From assembly GCA_944381635.1 (NCBI GenBank), contig CALWLY010000010.1:1-64000 (forward strand): a DNA stretch of 64,000 bases, given 5' to 3'. The stretch is from an uncultured Lachnospiraceae bacterium. GTDB taxonomy: Bacteria > Bacillota > Clostridia > Lachnospirales > Lachnospiraceae. Shown here piece after piece: positions 9,091 through 17,724 of this stretch (positions within the stretch are counted from its first letter, which is position 1; each line of letters starts with the position of its first letter). Below the pieces are notes generated by a model that searched no databases, was not told the origin of the DNA, and saw only the letters and a program-made list of their open reading frames with translations. A program made the position numbers and the translations under genes.

Positions 9091-9684
9091 ATGCTATGTG
9101 AAAACACCCCTACCCTAGAAACCGACCGGCTTATTCTTCGAAAATTTACAGAAGATGATCTGGAAGCTTACTTTTCTATTATGAGTGATGAAAAAGCAAA
9201 CCGTTTTCTGCCATGGTTTCCTGTAAAAACCATAGAAGAAGCAAAAGAAGATTTGCAGAAAAAATATCTTGATCAATACGAAAAAAAGTCTGCTTATCAG
9301 TATGCCATTTGCCTGAAAAAAGACAATATTCCTATCGGCTACTGCGGCTTTAGCGGGCCCGAAAGCTGTGACGTTGGTTATGGACTGAAAACTGAATTCT
9401 GGCATAAAGGGATTGTAACCGAAGCTGCGGCAGCGCTGCTGCGCCGAATCCAAAACGCCGGCTATCCTTATGTCACAGCCACGCATGACATTCAAAATCC
9501 CCGCAGCGGCAACGTGATGAAAAAACTGGGAATGACATATAAGTACCGCTACGTGGAACAGTGGCAGCCCAAAAACATACCCGTCACCTTCCGGATGTAT
9601 CAGCTGAATTTTGACGGTAATGATAGTCGTACTTATATGGAATATTGGAACCGGTATGAAAATCATTTTATAGAAGATCTTTAA
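9091..9684 (+). CDS. GNAT-family N-acetyltransferase (RimJ/RimL type)
   Basis: The 197-residue protein opens with TPTLETDRLILRKFTEDD, the usual RimJ/RimL entry, and carries the acetyl-CoA region around VGYGLKTEFWHKGIVTEAAAALL, followed by ENP-like DIQNPRSGNVMKKLGM. It should transfer acetyl from acetyl-CoA to an amino group; ribosomal protein N-termini or small molecules are possible acceptors and the sequence does not decide. AAGGAG lies 10 nt upstream. It is a single gene with its own promoter. Palindrome P2 starts 6 bp after its stop. Confidence 0.88.
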   Translation: MLCENTPTLETDRLILRKFTEDDLEAYFSIMSDEKANRFLPWFPVKTIEEAKEDLQKKYLDQYEKKSAYQYAICLKKDNIPIGYCGFSGPESCDVGYGLKTEFWHKGIVTEAAAALLRRIQNAGYPYVTATHDIQNPRSGNVMKKLGMTYKYRYVEQWQPKNIPVTFRMYQLNFDGNDSRTYMEYWNRYENHFIEDL

Positions 9685-9689
9685 ACAGC

Positions 9690-9740
9690 AGCATCGGTGT
9701 ACAGGGAAACAATACGACTCAATCCTGTACACCGACGCTA
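9690..9740. repeat. P2, dispersed palindromic repeat
   Basis: AGCATCGGTGTACAGG pairs with CCTGTACACCGACGCT across a loop containing ACAATACGACTCA. It is homologous to P1 at 7844-7893 in arms and loop. It follows the acetyltransferase stop directly. Confidence 0.8.
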
Positions 9741-9787
9741 TCCAGACAAAAAGACGATAGGAAGCGAAGTTTCCTATTGGATGAAAA

Positions 9788-9831
9788 AAAGGGGTACAGA
9801 AACCGGAATGTCCTGTTTTCTGTACCCCTTT
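9788..9831. terminator. Bidirectional terminator between converging genes
   Basis: AAAGGGGTACAGAAA (9788-9802) pairs with TTTCTGTACCCCTTT (9817-9831). Reading minus, a seven-T run follows, ending the small gene at 9836. It could also serve the plus-strand acetyltransferase. Confidence 0.75.
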
Positions 9832-9835
9832 GGTT

Positions 9836-10054
9836 TTAAACCCTTTTTCTGTTTTCTTCTCTCTGCCTTTGTTCCTCATTCAGTCTGCATTTTGCTTCTT
9901 CCACAGACTCGCCCTCTCTGGTGAGAAACTGATCTATGAAAGTATCCGAGATTTTCGTAAATCCCCGAACCGTACCTTCTTCTATTTTTTTATAACCTGT
10001 CGTTACTTTCTCTGCGATTTTTTCGTTTGCTTTTACCAGTTTTGATTTTGCCAT
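9836..10054 (-). CDS. Small conserved protein of unknown function (MAKSKLVKANEKIAE family)
   Basis: The 72-residue, charged, helix-forming protein starts MAKSKLVKANEKIAEKVT and ends in a Glu/Arg-rich tail (EEAKCRLNEEQRQREENRKR). No membrane helix or signal peptide is present. Short proteins of this pattern are common in Lachnospiraceae genomes, but I know of no assigned role. AAAGGAG lies 7 nt upstream, and a strong terminator follows its stop, so it is probably a real monocistronic gene. Confidence 0.8.
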   Translation of the reverse strand: MAKSKLVKANEKIAEKVTTGYKKIEEGTVRGFTKISDTFIDQFLTREGESVEEAKCRLNEEQRQREENRKRV

Positions 10055-10131
10055 GTCTTATTCTCCTTTCCTGTTTTCGCTTGATGATGTAAGAATAAGA
10101 CACAATTGTTTCCGTTATGTTTACGATTCTT

Positions 10132-11016
10132 TTATGAATTATAAATTTCGTCCGCGTCCCGGGGCAATTCCCGCACATGCTTCAGATAAGCCATGCAGTT
10201 ATCTGCCTCTTCTGCGGCAAACGGGTAGGCAAAATTTTCTGCCAGTTCCTCCTCCAGCTTGCGGAACAGTTGGCACATTTTAAAAACTGCTTCCCACAGT
10301 TCCTCTTCCCTACAGGAAGAATAGGTGGAAAGATAACTCTCCCACAGTTCCTCCGGCAAGAAACGATACAGATATTTGCCGGACTTTCCGCCGCTTACTT
10401 TAAAATCGAAAGCTGCTCCCGCCTTCCATTCCAAAAGCCTTAAAAGCATGGGGCGAATATAAAAATCCAGATTATCCTGCACATAGGAATATTCTCTTCT
10501 CCACATGCCCTTAGCCACATTGTCAAGACACCACCAAAACTCATTGCAGGTATCTGCAAATTTCTTTTGAGAGGGCCTGCAAATCCAGAAATCCTCGTCC
10601 GAAGCCTCCGGAATCCGGGGCAGAATTCCTTCCTTATCTAGCAAAATTCTGCACAATCTGTCCTGCCTTATAGTTTCCTGCATATATTTCACCGTGCACA
10701 CATGTAAGTCCAGCCGGTTCCCGTCAGCAAACTGTATCAGCCATCCGTAGCAGTTTTCCACATCGGAAGGAAAATCTCCGGTATCCTCCGGATACTGCAT
10801 AAAAAGTCTCCTGCCGAATCGGTCTATGTAATTTTTATCCGCCCTGAAAGATGCCGTTTCCTTTACCACATACATAATATCGTAATCCTGAAAGATGTCT
10901 TTGGGAACCTGTGGGTTTGTTCTGGAACCGTTCATATAAACTGCCAAAACCCTTTCGTCCTCCTGAGCCGTCTTCAGGATCAGATCCATCATTTCCTGTT
11001 CACTGCGCATTTTCAT
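10132..11016 (-). CDS. ANT(6)-like aminoglycoside 6-adenylyltransferase
   Basis: The 294-residue protein matches the AadE/AadK (adenylyltransferase PF04439-type) family in length and motifs. Near the N-terminus it has the nucleotidyltransferase signature MNGSR followed by DIFQDYDIMYVV, which supplies the GS and paired Asp metal ligands. Later family features are DxHV-like LDLHVCTVKYM and WWCLDNVAKGMWRREYSY. Close relatives adenylylate streptomycin at O-6; whether this one confers resistance or acts on another substrate is untested. The gene starts 10 bp after the GGDEF gene stop, so the two are probably cotranscribed. The start may alternatively be the Met at codon 3. Confidence 0.85.
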   Translation of the reverse strand: MKMRSEQEMMDLILKTAQEDERVLAVYMNGSRTNPQVPKDIFQDYDIMYVVKETASFRADKNYIDRFGRRLFMQYPEDTGDFPSDVENCYGWLIQFADGNRLDLHVCTVKYMQETIRQDRLCRILLDKEGILPRIPEASDEDFWICRPSQKKFADTCNEFWWCLDNVAKGMWRREYSYVQDNLDFYIRPMLLRLLEWKAGAAFDFKVSGGKSGKYLYRFLPEELWESYLSTYSSCREEELWEAVFKMCQLFRKLEEELAENFAYPFAAEEADNCMAYLKHVRELPRDADEIYNS

Positions 11017-11026
11017 TGAACCTTTC

Positions 11027-11944
11027 TCAGCGCATAATTCCTTTTACCAGTCGTTCCTGGTAACCGTAAGTATGTTTCATTTCCAGTTTGTTCTGGAACA
11101 TCTCATATTCCGCATCCGAATAACGCTCTTTAAAGGGCTCTTCCACACTTATGCGGTACACTAAGCCCACGGCAATGGACGGTGCCAGTATGGAATCTTC
11201 ATAAGTCTGGCATTTTTCCTGAATTCTCTTGCAGAAATCCTCCGCCTCTCCCTCTTCCGGATTGGGGATAATAATTTCAAACACGTCGCCGTCCACACGT
11301 CCCAGCACATATCCGTCTTTCGCTTCGCCTCGAATAACGTCCGCAATAATCTTGATCAGACGGTCGCTTTCCTCATCTCCGTAATGATCGTTGGCAAATT
11401 TCCAGTCATTAATATTGGCGCAGACAATGGCTGCCGGGGCAACTCCCGCCTCTTCCATCTTTTTAATACGCAGTTCAAAATAGGTTTTGTTTAAATAGCC
11501 TGTCAGCGCATCCAGATGTTCGTTGTGATCCAGCTTATACTCGTCGTCATTCATTTTCTGCTTCAATTCATCTGCATAGGTTGCCGTCTCGCGGTACAGA
11601 TAATGTTTTTCCGCCATATTTGCATAAATGTCTGTCATCTCATCCAAAAGCTGATTCAGCAGTTCTTCCTTCTCTCCTGCCGGTACTTTTGCATAAATGT
11701 GGCCGATCGTTCTGTTCTTCACTCTCACCTTACGGCCCGGCTCATTTACCACATCCGGAACAAATCCTTCAAAATCCCCTGCAGCTACCGCAGTTTCTCC
11801 GTGGCGTTCTGTCAGCAACAGCTCTACGCCGAGAGCTTCCTGCAGGTGAGTGAAATAGGAACTTACTTTCTCCAGATCGAACAGATTGGCCAGACTGTAG
11901 CCTTTGATATTTTCTTTTAAACGTTTATCTAATGAAACTGTCAT
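11027..11944 (-). CDS. GGDEF-domain protein with degenerate active site
   Basis: The 305-residue soluble protein has an N-terminal region (about 1-115) resembling small-molecule sensor folds of the PocR/GAF kind, a linker, and a GGDEF domain from about residue 145 opening with DALTGYLNKTYFE. The active-site loop reads RVDGDVF rather than RxGGDEF: the first Gly and the Glu are replaced while the metal-binding Asp remains. Diguanylate cyclase activity is therefore doubtful. It could act as a GTP- or ligand-sensing domain. No membrane segment is visible. The ANT(6)-like gene follows after 10 bp. Confidence 0.85.
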   Translation of the reverse strand: MTVSLDKRLKENIKGYSLANLFDLEKVSSYFTHLQEALGVELLLTERHGETAVAAGDFEGFVPDVVNEPGRKVRVKNRTIGHIYAKVPAGEKEELLNQLLDEMTDIYANMAEKHYLYRETATYADELKQKMNDDEYKLDHNEHLDALTGYLNKTYFELRIKKMEEAGVAPAAIVCANINDWKFANDHYGDEESDRLIKIIADVIRGEAKDGYVLGRVDGDVFEIIIPNPEEGEAEDFCKRIQEKCQTYEDSILAPSIAVGLVYRISVEEPFKERYSDAEYEMFQNKLEMKHTYGYQERLVKGIMR

Positions 11945-12200
11945 ATTATCTACATCCTTTCATTTTTTCATAATAAAATTAGCCATATTTGACTGTTTTT
12001 ATTATACATTTAATCCAGGAAGTTGTCTATATATGACAAATAATTCTTTTGCCGTCCGTCTGAAAGCAAACTTATACCTTATAATAGCGTGGTCAGTGCC
12101 GCCGCCTCTTTCCATGAACCCGTCATATTTTCCGTCGGCCGCGCCGGATGTGAATTTCTGATTTTTGCCGTATTTTCGCGGTTTTCGGGCTAAATTCCGC
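11945..12200. other. Intergenic region between diverging genes
   Basis: This holds the upstream region of the minus-strand GGDEF gene. No convincing ORF, hairpin or RNA gene was found here. Confidence 0.5.
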
Positions 12201-12228
12201 TTGCAATTTTCCTTTTTTTCTGTACAAT
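12201..12228 (+). promoter_or_regulatory. Candidate promoter of the ABC-F gene
   Basis: TTGCAA (12201-12206) and TACAAT (12223-12228) are separated by 16 bp, 60 bp before the start codon. Confidence 0.55.
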
Positions 12229-12288
12229 AGTAGTCGTGGCTAAAAGACAAACATCTATGTTTATCAAAAAGAAAAAGGGGCTATTAGA

Positions 12289-13926
12289 ATGATCAGTGCA
12301 AATAATGTAACTCTGCGCCTTGGAAAAAAGGCGCTGTTTGAAGATGTAAATATCAAATTTACCGAAGGTAACTGCTATGGTCTTATCGGTGCCAACGGTG
12401 CGGGAAAATCTACCTTTTTAAAGATTTTATCCGGTAAACTGGAAACCACAAGCGGAGATGTTTCCATCACTCCCGGTCAGCGTCTTTCCGTTCTGGAACA
12501 GGACCACTTCAAGTACGATGAATATCCGGTTATGGACGTGGTTATCATGGGTAACGAACGTCTTTACCAGATTATGAAGGAAAAAGACGCTATCTATGCA
12601 AAAGAAGACTTTACCGATGAGGACGGTATCCGTGCCAGCGAACTGGAAGGCGAATTTGCCGAACTGGACGGCTGGGAAGCAGAATCCAACGCTGCACAGC
12701 TGTTAAACGGTCTGGGCATCGATACCGATTTACACTACTCTCTGTTAAAAGATTTAAACGGTAACGAAAAAGTGAAGGTTCTTCTTGCGAAGGCATTGTT
12801 CGGAAATCCGGATATCCTTCTTTTGGACGAGCCTACCAACCACCTGGATATGGACGCTATCGCGTGGCTGGAAGAATTCCTGATCAACTTTGACAACACC
12901 GTTATCGTAGTATCCCACGACCGCTATTTCCTCAACAAAGTCTGCACACACATCGCAGATATTGACTATGGAAAGATTCAGCTGTATGCCGGAAACTATG
13001 ATTTCTGGTATGAATCCAGCCAGCTGTTGATCAAACAGATGAAGGAAGCCAACCGTAAAAAGGAAGAAAAAATCAAAGAGCTGCAGGAATTTATTTCCCG
13101 TTTCTCTGCAAACGCTTCCAAATCCAAACAGGCTACCTCCCGTAAACGTGCTCTTGAAAAAATCGAGCTGGATACGATCAAACCTTCCAGCCGTAAATAT
13201 CCTTACATTGATTTCCGTCCTGACCGTGAAATCGGAAACGAAGTCCTCACTGTGGAAGGAATCAGCAAGACTATCAACGGAGAAAAAGTTCTGGATAACA
13301 TTTCCTTTATCGTAGGACACAATGACAAGATTGCCTTTGTAGGCGGCAACGAGCTTGCCAAAACCACTCTTTTCCAGATCCTCATGGGCGAGATGGAACC
13401 GGATGAAGGAAGCTACAAATGGGGCGTGACAACTTCCCAGGCTTACTTCCCGAAGGATCACACAAAAGAATTCGACAACGACTACACTATCGTAGACTGG
13501 CTTACCGGCTATTCTCCCGTCAAGGACGTTACCTATGTCCGCGGTTTCCTGGGACGTATGCTTTTTGCCGGAGATGACGGTGTGAAAAAAGTAAAAGTTC
13601 TTTCCGGTGGTGAAAAAGTGCGCTGCCTGCTTTCAAAAATGATGATTTCCGGAGCAAACTGCCTGATTCTGGATGAGCCTACCAACCATCTGGACATGGA
13701 ATCTATCACCGCTTTGAACAACGGTCTGATCAAATTCCCGGGAATCGCTCTGTTTGCCTGCCACGATCATCAGTTCGTGCAGACAACCGCAAACCGTATT
13801 ATGGAAATCCTTCCGGGCGGCACACTGATTGACAAAATCACAACCTACGACGAATATCTGGCAAGCGACGAAATGGCAAGAAAACGTACTGTTTACACTG
13901 CTGAAAAAGAAGAAGACGAAAACTAA
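12289..13926 (+). CDS. ABC-F family ATPase, YbiT/YkpA type
   Basis: The 545-residue protein consists of two ABC domains without membrane segments. The first has Walker A GANGAGKST (34-42) and Walker B LLLDEPTNHLD; the second has LSGGEKVRCLLSK and LILDEPTNHLD. A charged linker (KKEEKIKELQEFISRFSANASKSKQ) joins them. The first signature reads LNGNEK and the second Walker A reads GGNELAKTT; similar departures are, from memory, normal for the YbiT/YkpA branch. ABC-F proteins act on the ribosome in translation or in resistance to ribosome-targeting drugs; this branch is usually housekeeping. AAAGGGG precedes the start and a terminator follows. Confidence 0.93.
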   Translation: MISANNVTLRLGKKALFEDVNIKFTEGNCYGLIGANGAGKSTFLKILSGKLETTSGDVSITPGQRLSVLEQDHFKYDEYPVMDVVIMGNERLYQIMKEKDAIYAKEDFTDEDGIRASELEGEFAELDGWEAESNAAQLLNGLGIDTDLHYSLLKDLNGNEKVKVLLAKALFGNPDILLLDEPTNHLDMDAIAWLEEFLINFDNTVIVVSHDRYFLNKVCTHIADIDYGKIQLYAGNYDFWYESSQLLIKQMKEANRKKEEKIKELQEFISRFSANASKSKQATSRKRALEKIELDTIKPSSRKYPYIDFRPDREIGNEVLTVEGISKTINGEKVLDNISFIVGHNDKIAFVGGNELAKTTLFQILMGEMEPDEGSYKWGVTTSQAYFPKDHTKEFDNDYTIVDWLTGYSPVKDVTYVRGFLGRMLFAGDDGVKKVKVLSGGEKVRCLLSKMMISGANCLILDEPTNHLDMESITALNNGLIKFPGIALFACHDHQFVQTTANRIMEILPGGTLIDKITTYDEYLASDEMARKRTVYTAEKEEDEN

Positions 13927-13935
13927 AAACTTTTG

Positions 13936-13968
13936 GGGGCTGTTAAAAGTTTCATACAGCCCCTTTTT
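13936..13968 (+). terminator. ABC-F gene terminator
   Basis: GGGGCTGT pairs with ACAGCCCC around a 12-nt loop, followed by TTTTTATTT, 10 bp after the stop. Confidence 0.8.
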
Positions 13969-13999
13969 ATTTGATGTTGAATAAAGGATCTATGATTTT

Positions 14000-14854
14000 A
14001 TGAAAACTGTTGATTTACATGTACATTCCACCAAGTCAGACGGGAGCCTGACACCCGCCCAGCTGGTAGATCTGGCGCTTTCCAAAGGTCTTTCCGCCTT
14101 TGCTCTGACCGACCATGATACTACCGACGGCATCGAGGAAGCCATGGCGGCCGGTGCCGAAAAAGGGATGGAAGTTATCCCCGGCATCGAGCTTTCCACC
14201 GAATATCATGGAAAAGATATCCATATCCTTGGCCTTTTTATCGACAAAGAGCAGCCGGAGTTCAAAGCTCATATCCAGGCCTTCGTGGAATCCCGCATTC
14301 TTCGAAACCAGAAGATGTGCAGAAATCTTCAGGAAGCCGGCATTGATATTTCTTATGAAAAACTGCTGGAAGCTTTTCCCGGTTCCGTGATTACCAGAGG
14401 ACATTATTCCCGTTTTCTGCTGGAACACGGTTATGTCAAAAGTATGCCCGAGGCTTTCGACCGCTATCTGGGGGACCACTGCAAATATTTTGTCCCCAGA
14501 GAGAAAGTCACCCCCTCCCAGGCTGTTTCCCTGATTCTTGCTGCAAAAGGTCTTCCGATTCTTGCCCACCCCATTCTTTATCACATGGGAAAACAGAGTC
14601 TGGATGTTCTGACTGCAACTTTGAAGGAAGCTGGACTTGTGGGAATCGAGGGTATTTATTCCACTTACTCTCCCGCCGATACAAGAGATATCCGAAAACT
14701 GGCGGAAAAATACGACCTCTGCATAAGCGGCGGTTCTGATTTCCACGGAAAAAACAAGCCTGGCCTGGAACTTGCCACCGGCTACGGGAAACTGGCTGTT
14801 CCCTATGAAATTCTGGAAAATTTAAAACAAAAACGAAACGAACTGTTTGCCTGA
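14000..14854 (+). CDS. PHP-domain phosphoesterase (RNase AM/TrpH-like)
   Basis: The 284-residue protein has the PHP metal-site motifs: DLHVHSTKSDGSLTP at the N-terminus, ALTDHDTTDG near residue 38, a Glu in IPGIELSTEYHG, and SGGSDFHGKN near the C-terminus. This order is that of the YciV/TrpH group, which hydrolyses 3',5'-nucleoside bisphosphates and matures RNA 5' ends in the cytosol. Activity here is inferred from family. It is followed 72 bp later by a HAD phosphatase in the same direction and may be cotranscribed with it. Confidence 0.88.
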   Translation: MKTVDLHVHSTKSDGSLTPAQLVDLALSKGLSAFALTDHDTTDGIEEAMAAGAEKGMEVIPGIELSTEYHGKDIHILGLFIDKEQPEFKAHIQAFVESRILRNQKMCRNLQEAGIDISYEKLLEAFPGSVITRGHYSRFLLEHGYVKSMPEAFDRYLGDHCKYFVPREKVTPSQAVSLILAAKGLPILAHPILYHMGKQSLDVLTATLKEAGLVGIEGIYSTYSPADTRDIRKLAEKYDLCISGGSDFHGKNKPGLELATGYGKLAVPYEILENLKQKRNELFA

Positions 14855-14926
14855 TTGGTGAACGTTCGCCTGCGGGAATACAGGTTTTGAAAACTACGCT
14901 CCCGCAAACGATACAAAGGAGATGTC

Positions 14927-15739
14927 ATGAACAAACATATTTTATTTACCGACCTGGACGGAACTCTTTTACTGTCCGACAGCACTATTTCTCCCTATAT
15001 GAAAGAGGTGCTGAAAAAAATGACAGCAGCCGGACACAAACTGGTTCTCACCAGCGGCCGTGCTGCCGACAGTATTTTGCAGGTAGCAGAAAGCGCCGGC
15101 CTTGTTTATCCCGGCACTTTAATCATCGCAAACAACGGAGCTTTGGTCTATGATTGTGACAAACAGGAACCGATTCTTGAAAAAAGAGTCCCTCTGGACG
15201 TCACTGCGGATATTATTGAGATGGCTCACAGCCGCGGCCTTCATATTCAGACCTATACGGAACATGAAATCGTATGCCGGGCGAAAACCCCGGAGCTTGA
15301 CTACTACCGTGTCCGCATTCCCATGCCTTTTATTGCGACAGACAATATTATGTCCTATATCCAGACGCCTCCCTATAAACTTGTCTGCATCAATCTGGAA
15401 GATAAGCAAAAACTTTACGATCTGCAGGCAGAGGTATTGGAAAAACACGGAGACACCGTCTCTGCTATTTTTTCCAATGAATATTATCTGGAATTTTTTG
15501 ACCACACGGCAGGGAAAGGCAGCGCTGTAGAATTTGTCTGCGATTACTTCAAGGTTCCCCTTCGGGATTCCCTGGCTGCAGGCGATGCGGAAAACGATAT
15601 TTCCATGCTCACCGCCGCAGGTATCGGCATCGCCATGGAAAATGCCTCACCTTCCGTCAAAGCTGTGGCAGACTACGTCACCCACAACGACAATAATCAC
15701 GACGGCCTTGCGGAAGCAATCATTAAATTTATACTTTAA
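14927..15739 (+). CDS. HAD-superfamily Cof-type phosphatase
   Basis: The 270-residue protein has the class IIB HAD layout: nucleophile motif FTDLDGTLL at residues 5-13, LTSGR, and the C-terminal GDAENDISMLTAAGIGIAMENA metal loop, with a large C2 cap between. Relatives dephosphorylate sugar phosphates, nucleotides or flavins; substrate cannot be told. AAAGGAGATGTC precedes the ATG. A strong bidirectional terminator lies about 115 bp downstream. Confidence 0.9.
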   Translation: MNKHILFTDLDGTLLLSDSTISPYMKEVLKKMTAAGHKLVLTSGRAADSILQVAESAGLVYPGTLIIANNGALVYDCDKQEPILEKRVPLDVTADIIEMAHSRGLHIQTYTEHEIVCRAKTPELDYYRVRIPMPFIATDNIMSYIQTPPYKLVCINLEDKQKLYDLQAEVLEKHGDTVSAIFSNEYYLEFFDHTAGKGSAVEFVCDYFKVPLRDSLAAGDAENDISMLTAAGIGIAMENASPSVKAVADYVTHNDNNHDGLAEAIIKFIL

Positions 15740-15800
15740 AATACAATGTTGCCAGAGTCTGTGAGAGTGCGCAGCAGATCACAATCCGCAGGCATCCTAG

Positions 15801-15818
15801 TTGGGGCTTTTGCCCCAA
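15801..15818. other. Small hairpin after the HAD gene
   Basis: TTGGGGC-TTTT-GCCCCAA stem-loop with no following T run. It could be a weak pause or processing site ahead of the terminator at 15855. Confidence 0.4.
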
Positions 15819-15851
15819 CATCATAGAATCTTGCAATACAATTTACCGCAC

Positions 15852-15900
15852 AAAAAGTGCTGCAAAATCACAAAAGGATGTTTGCAGCACTTCTTTTTTT
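15852..15900. terminator. Bidirectional terminator
   Basis: AAGTGCTGCAAA (15855-15866) pairs with TTTGCAGCACTT (15881-15892). CTTTTTTT follows on plus and a T run follows on minus, so it serves both the HAD gene and the converging small acidic gene. Confidence 0.8.
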
Positions 15901-15918
15901 CTATACCTTTATGCTTTG

Positions 15919-16182
15919 TTACGCTTCCACGATCAGATATCTCCCGTCGCCGACATCAAACACTTCGTCAGCTTCCAGAATTTCCTCTTCTCCGGCTCCT
16001 TCCAGGTCCACGCCTTCCTCGTCAAAATATTCCAGCACTTCCCTGGCAGAATTCACGACAACCGCCATGCATTCTTCCAGAAAATCTTCCGCTTCGTCCA
16101 TGTCAGAGACTACTTTCTCCGGAAACAGCTGTCCCTGTTTCTCCAGAAAACATTTTAAAACCGCATCATCATACACTCGCAT
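15919..16182 (-). CDS. Small acidic protein of unknown function
   Basis: The 87-residue protein is strongly acidic and lacks membrane segments: it starts MRVYDDAVLKCFLEKQGQLF, has an Asp/Glu-rich middle (VSDMDEAEDFLEECMAVVV) and ends DVGDGRYLIVEA. An AGGAGG-like site (AAAAAGGAGG) lies just upstream. I do not recognise a function. It lies at the end of a minus-strand run with two HAD phosphatases and maf, and before a terminator. Confidence 0.75.
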   Translation of the reverse strand: MRVYDDAVLKCFLEKQGQLFPEKVVSDMDEAEDFLEECMAVVVNSAREVLEYFDEEGVDLEGAGEEEILEADEVFDVGDGRYLIVEA

Positions 16183-16210
16183 ATTTTTTCCTCCTTTTTA
16201 TCCAGTTCTT

Positions 16211-17002
16211 TTATCCCAATTCTTTTGTGAGCACCTTCCATACGCCTTTTCCCCGGTAGCCTTCGCATTCACCGGTTGCCGCGGCTTTCACTTCCGGCAC
16301 TGCCGTATCCACCGCATAACTTTTCCCTGCGGCCTTCATCATGCCGATGTCGTTGTTGGAATCTCCGAAAGCCATCGTCTCTTCTCTGGAAATTCCGAAA
16401 AACTCCTGAAGAAACCGGATGGCTTCTCCTTTATCCACGGATTCATCCATAAAATCCACCCATTCCTCGCCTGCAATACAGGTTTTTACCTTGTTTTCCC
16501 AGGCAGGGATAAACTCCGCCTCGCCAAGCTCTCTGATGCTTCCTTTCCGGTAAACGGCCACTTTCAATATGACCTCGTCCTCCTTCAATACATCCTCTAC
16601 CAGTCGGAATTTGTTTTGATATCCGAATTCCATCATGTGAAGGAAATCTTTGTTTTTGGACTCCAGCAAGGCTCCTTTGGGCGTGGAAACTACCATGTCG
16701 CATTCCGGAAATTTTCTTATGTGACGGATGATTTCTTCCGCATAGTCTCTTTTCATCGGCACCAGGCGGATATCCTCTCCCTGATAGTGAATATGCGCTC
16801 CATTTTCCGCTATATAGGCAATCTGATCCGCCACATCACGAAAAACATTGCGGATGCTGTAATATTGGCGACCGCTGGCTCCGCAGAAAATCAATCCGCG
16901 CGCTGTCAGTTCTTTGATTTTTTCCACCATCTCCGGATACAAATCCGGAGTGGAGTCCTGGATCAGGGTACCGTCAATATCCGTTGCTATCAGTTTTATC
17001 AT
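16211..17002 (-). CDS. HAD-superfamily Cof-type phosphatase
   Basis: The 263-residue protein carries ATDIDGTLIQDS at residues 6-17 with the nucleophilic Asp pair, GASGRQY for motif II, and FGDSNNDIGMMKAAGKSYAV for the metal-binding motif, with a C2-type cap. Substrate is unknown; sugar phosphates are common for the family. The small acidic gene follows after 28 bp. Confidence 0.9.
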   Translation of the reverse strand: MIKLIATDIDGTLIQDSTPDLYPEMVEKIKELTARGLIFCGASGRQYYSIRNVFRDVADQIAYIAENGAHIHYQGEDIRLVPMKRDYAEEIIRHIRKFPECDMVVSTPKGALLESKNKDFLHMMEFGYQNKFRLVEDVLKEDEVILKVAVYRKGSIRELGEAEFIPAWENKVKTCIAGEEWVDFMDESVDKGEAIRFLQEFFGISREETMAFGDSNNDIGMMKAAGKSYAVDTAVPEVKAAATGECEGYRGKGVWKVLTKELG

Positions 17003-17073
17003 AAATCTTATTCTCCTTTTCGCTGCCTTTAGGGTATCGGTCTGTGAAAGGCGTAAACCTTTGAATTTTCTGT

Positions 17074-17724
17074 TTACAGGCAGTCCAGAAGCTCTTCCGG
17101 TCTGCCCACAAGAACATCTGCCCCATGGGCGAGAAGTTCTTCCTTATCCCTAAATCCCCACAAAACTCCTGCCGTCATTACACCCGCCGCTTTTCCTGTA
17201 TCCATATCCACACTGCTGTCTCCCACATAGAGCACGTCCTTACCGGAAACAGAAAAAAGTTTTTCCAGGTGATAGATTCCCGCAGGGTCCGGTTTTCTCG
17301 GAATTTCTTCCGTCTGCCCCTGCACCGCATCAAAATAATTTTTTCCAAATAAAGTTTCCACTACCATGACGGTATTGGCATGGGGTTTATTGCTTAAAAC
17401 AGCGATTTTTATTCCCTGTTTTTTTAAGTTTTCCAACAGTTCCGGTATCCCCGGATAGGGTTTTACCTGATACATACAGTCCTCTGCAAAGTTTCTGGTG
17501 TAGGTGTGAAACACTTCTTCGTACAGAGAAAGCTCTGCATCTCCTGCTGCCGTCAGGGCTTTTTTAACCAGCACAGAAGCCCCGTTTCCTACAAAGTAGC
17601 GGTAGTCGTCTTCCGAAAAACCGGAAATTCCGTACTCTTTCAGAGTTCTGTTCATGCAGTAGGTGATGGAAGTGAGGGTGTTTGCCAAAGTTCCGTCCAG
17701 ATCAAAAATAGCCAGCTGTTTCAT
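17074..17724 (-). CDS. HAD-superfamily phosphatase, phosphoglycolate-phosphatase type
   Basis: The 216-residue class IA HAD has nucleophile motif FDLDGTLANTL at residues 6-16, a helical cap, VLSNKPHA for motif II, Lys in PRKPDPAGI, and YVGDSSVDMDTGKAAG. Gph-like enzymes remove phosphate from 2-phosphoglycolate or related by-products, or act as pyrophosphatases (PpaX). Substrate is not decidable. Its ATG abuts the maf TGA (TGAATG), implying coupled translation. Confidence 0.9.
   Translation of the reverse strand: MKQLAIFDLDGTLANTLTSITYCMNRTLKEYGISGFSEDDYRYFVGNGASVLVKKALTAAGDAELSLYEEVFHTYTRNFAEDCMYQVKPYPGIPELLENLKKQGIKIAVLSNKPHANTVMVVETLFGKNYFDAVQGQTEEIPRKPDPAGIYHLEKLFSVSGKDVLYVGDSSVDMDTGKAAGVMTAGVLWGFRDKEELLAHGADVLVGRPEELLDCL

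Noticed and set aside
9115-9879. 254-codon minus-strand ORF
   Set aside because: Antisense to the GNAT gene and running through P2 and a terminator; no ribosome site.
12754-13461. 235-codon minus-strand ORF
   Set aside because: Fully antisense to the ABC-F gene, whose ATPase motifs are intact.
12289-13926. Deviating Walker A and signature motifs in the ABC-F protein as a novelty
   Set aside because: As far as I recall, the YbiT/YkpA branch generally shows these departures, so they are not specific to this gene.
15857-17032. 391-codon plus-strand ORF
   Set aside because: Antisense to the small acidic gene and a HAD phosphatase with complete motifs; composition is typical of a shadow frame.
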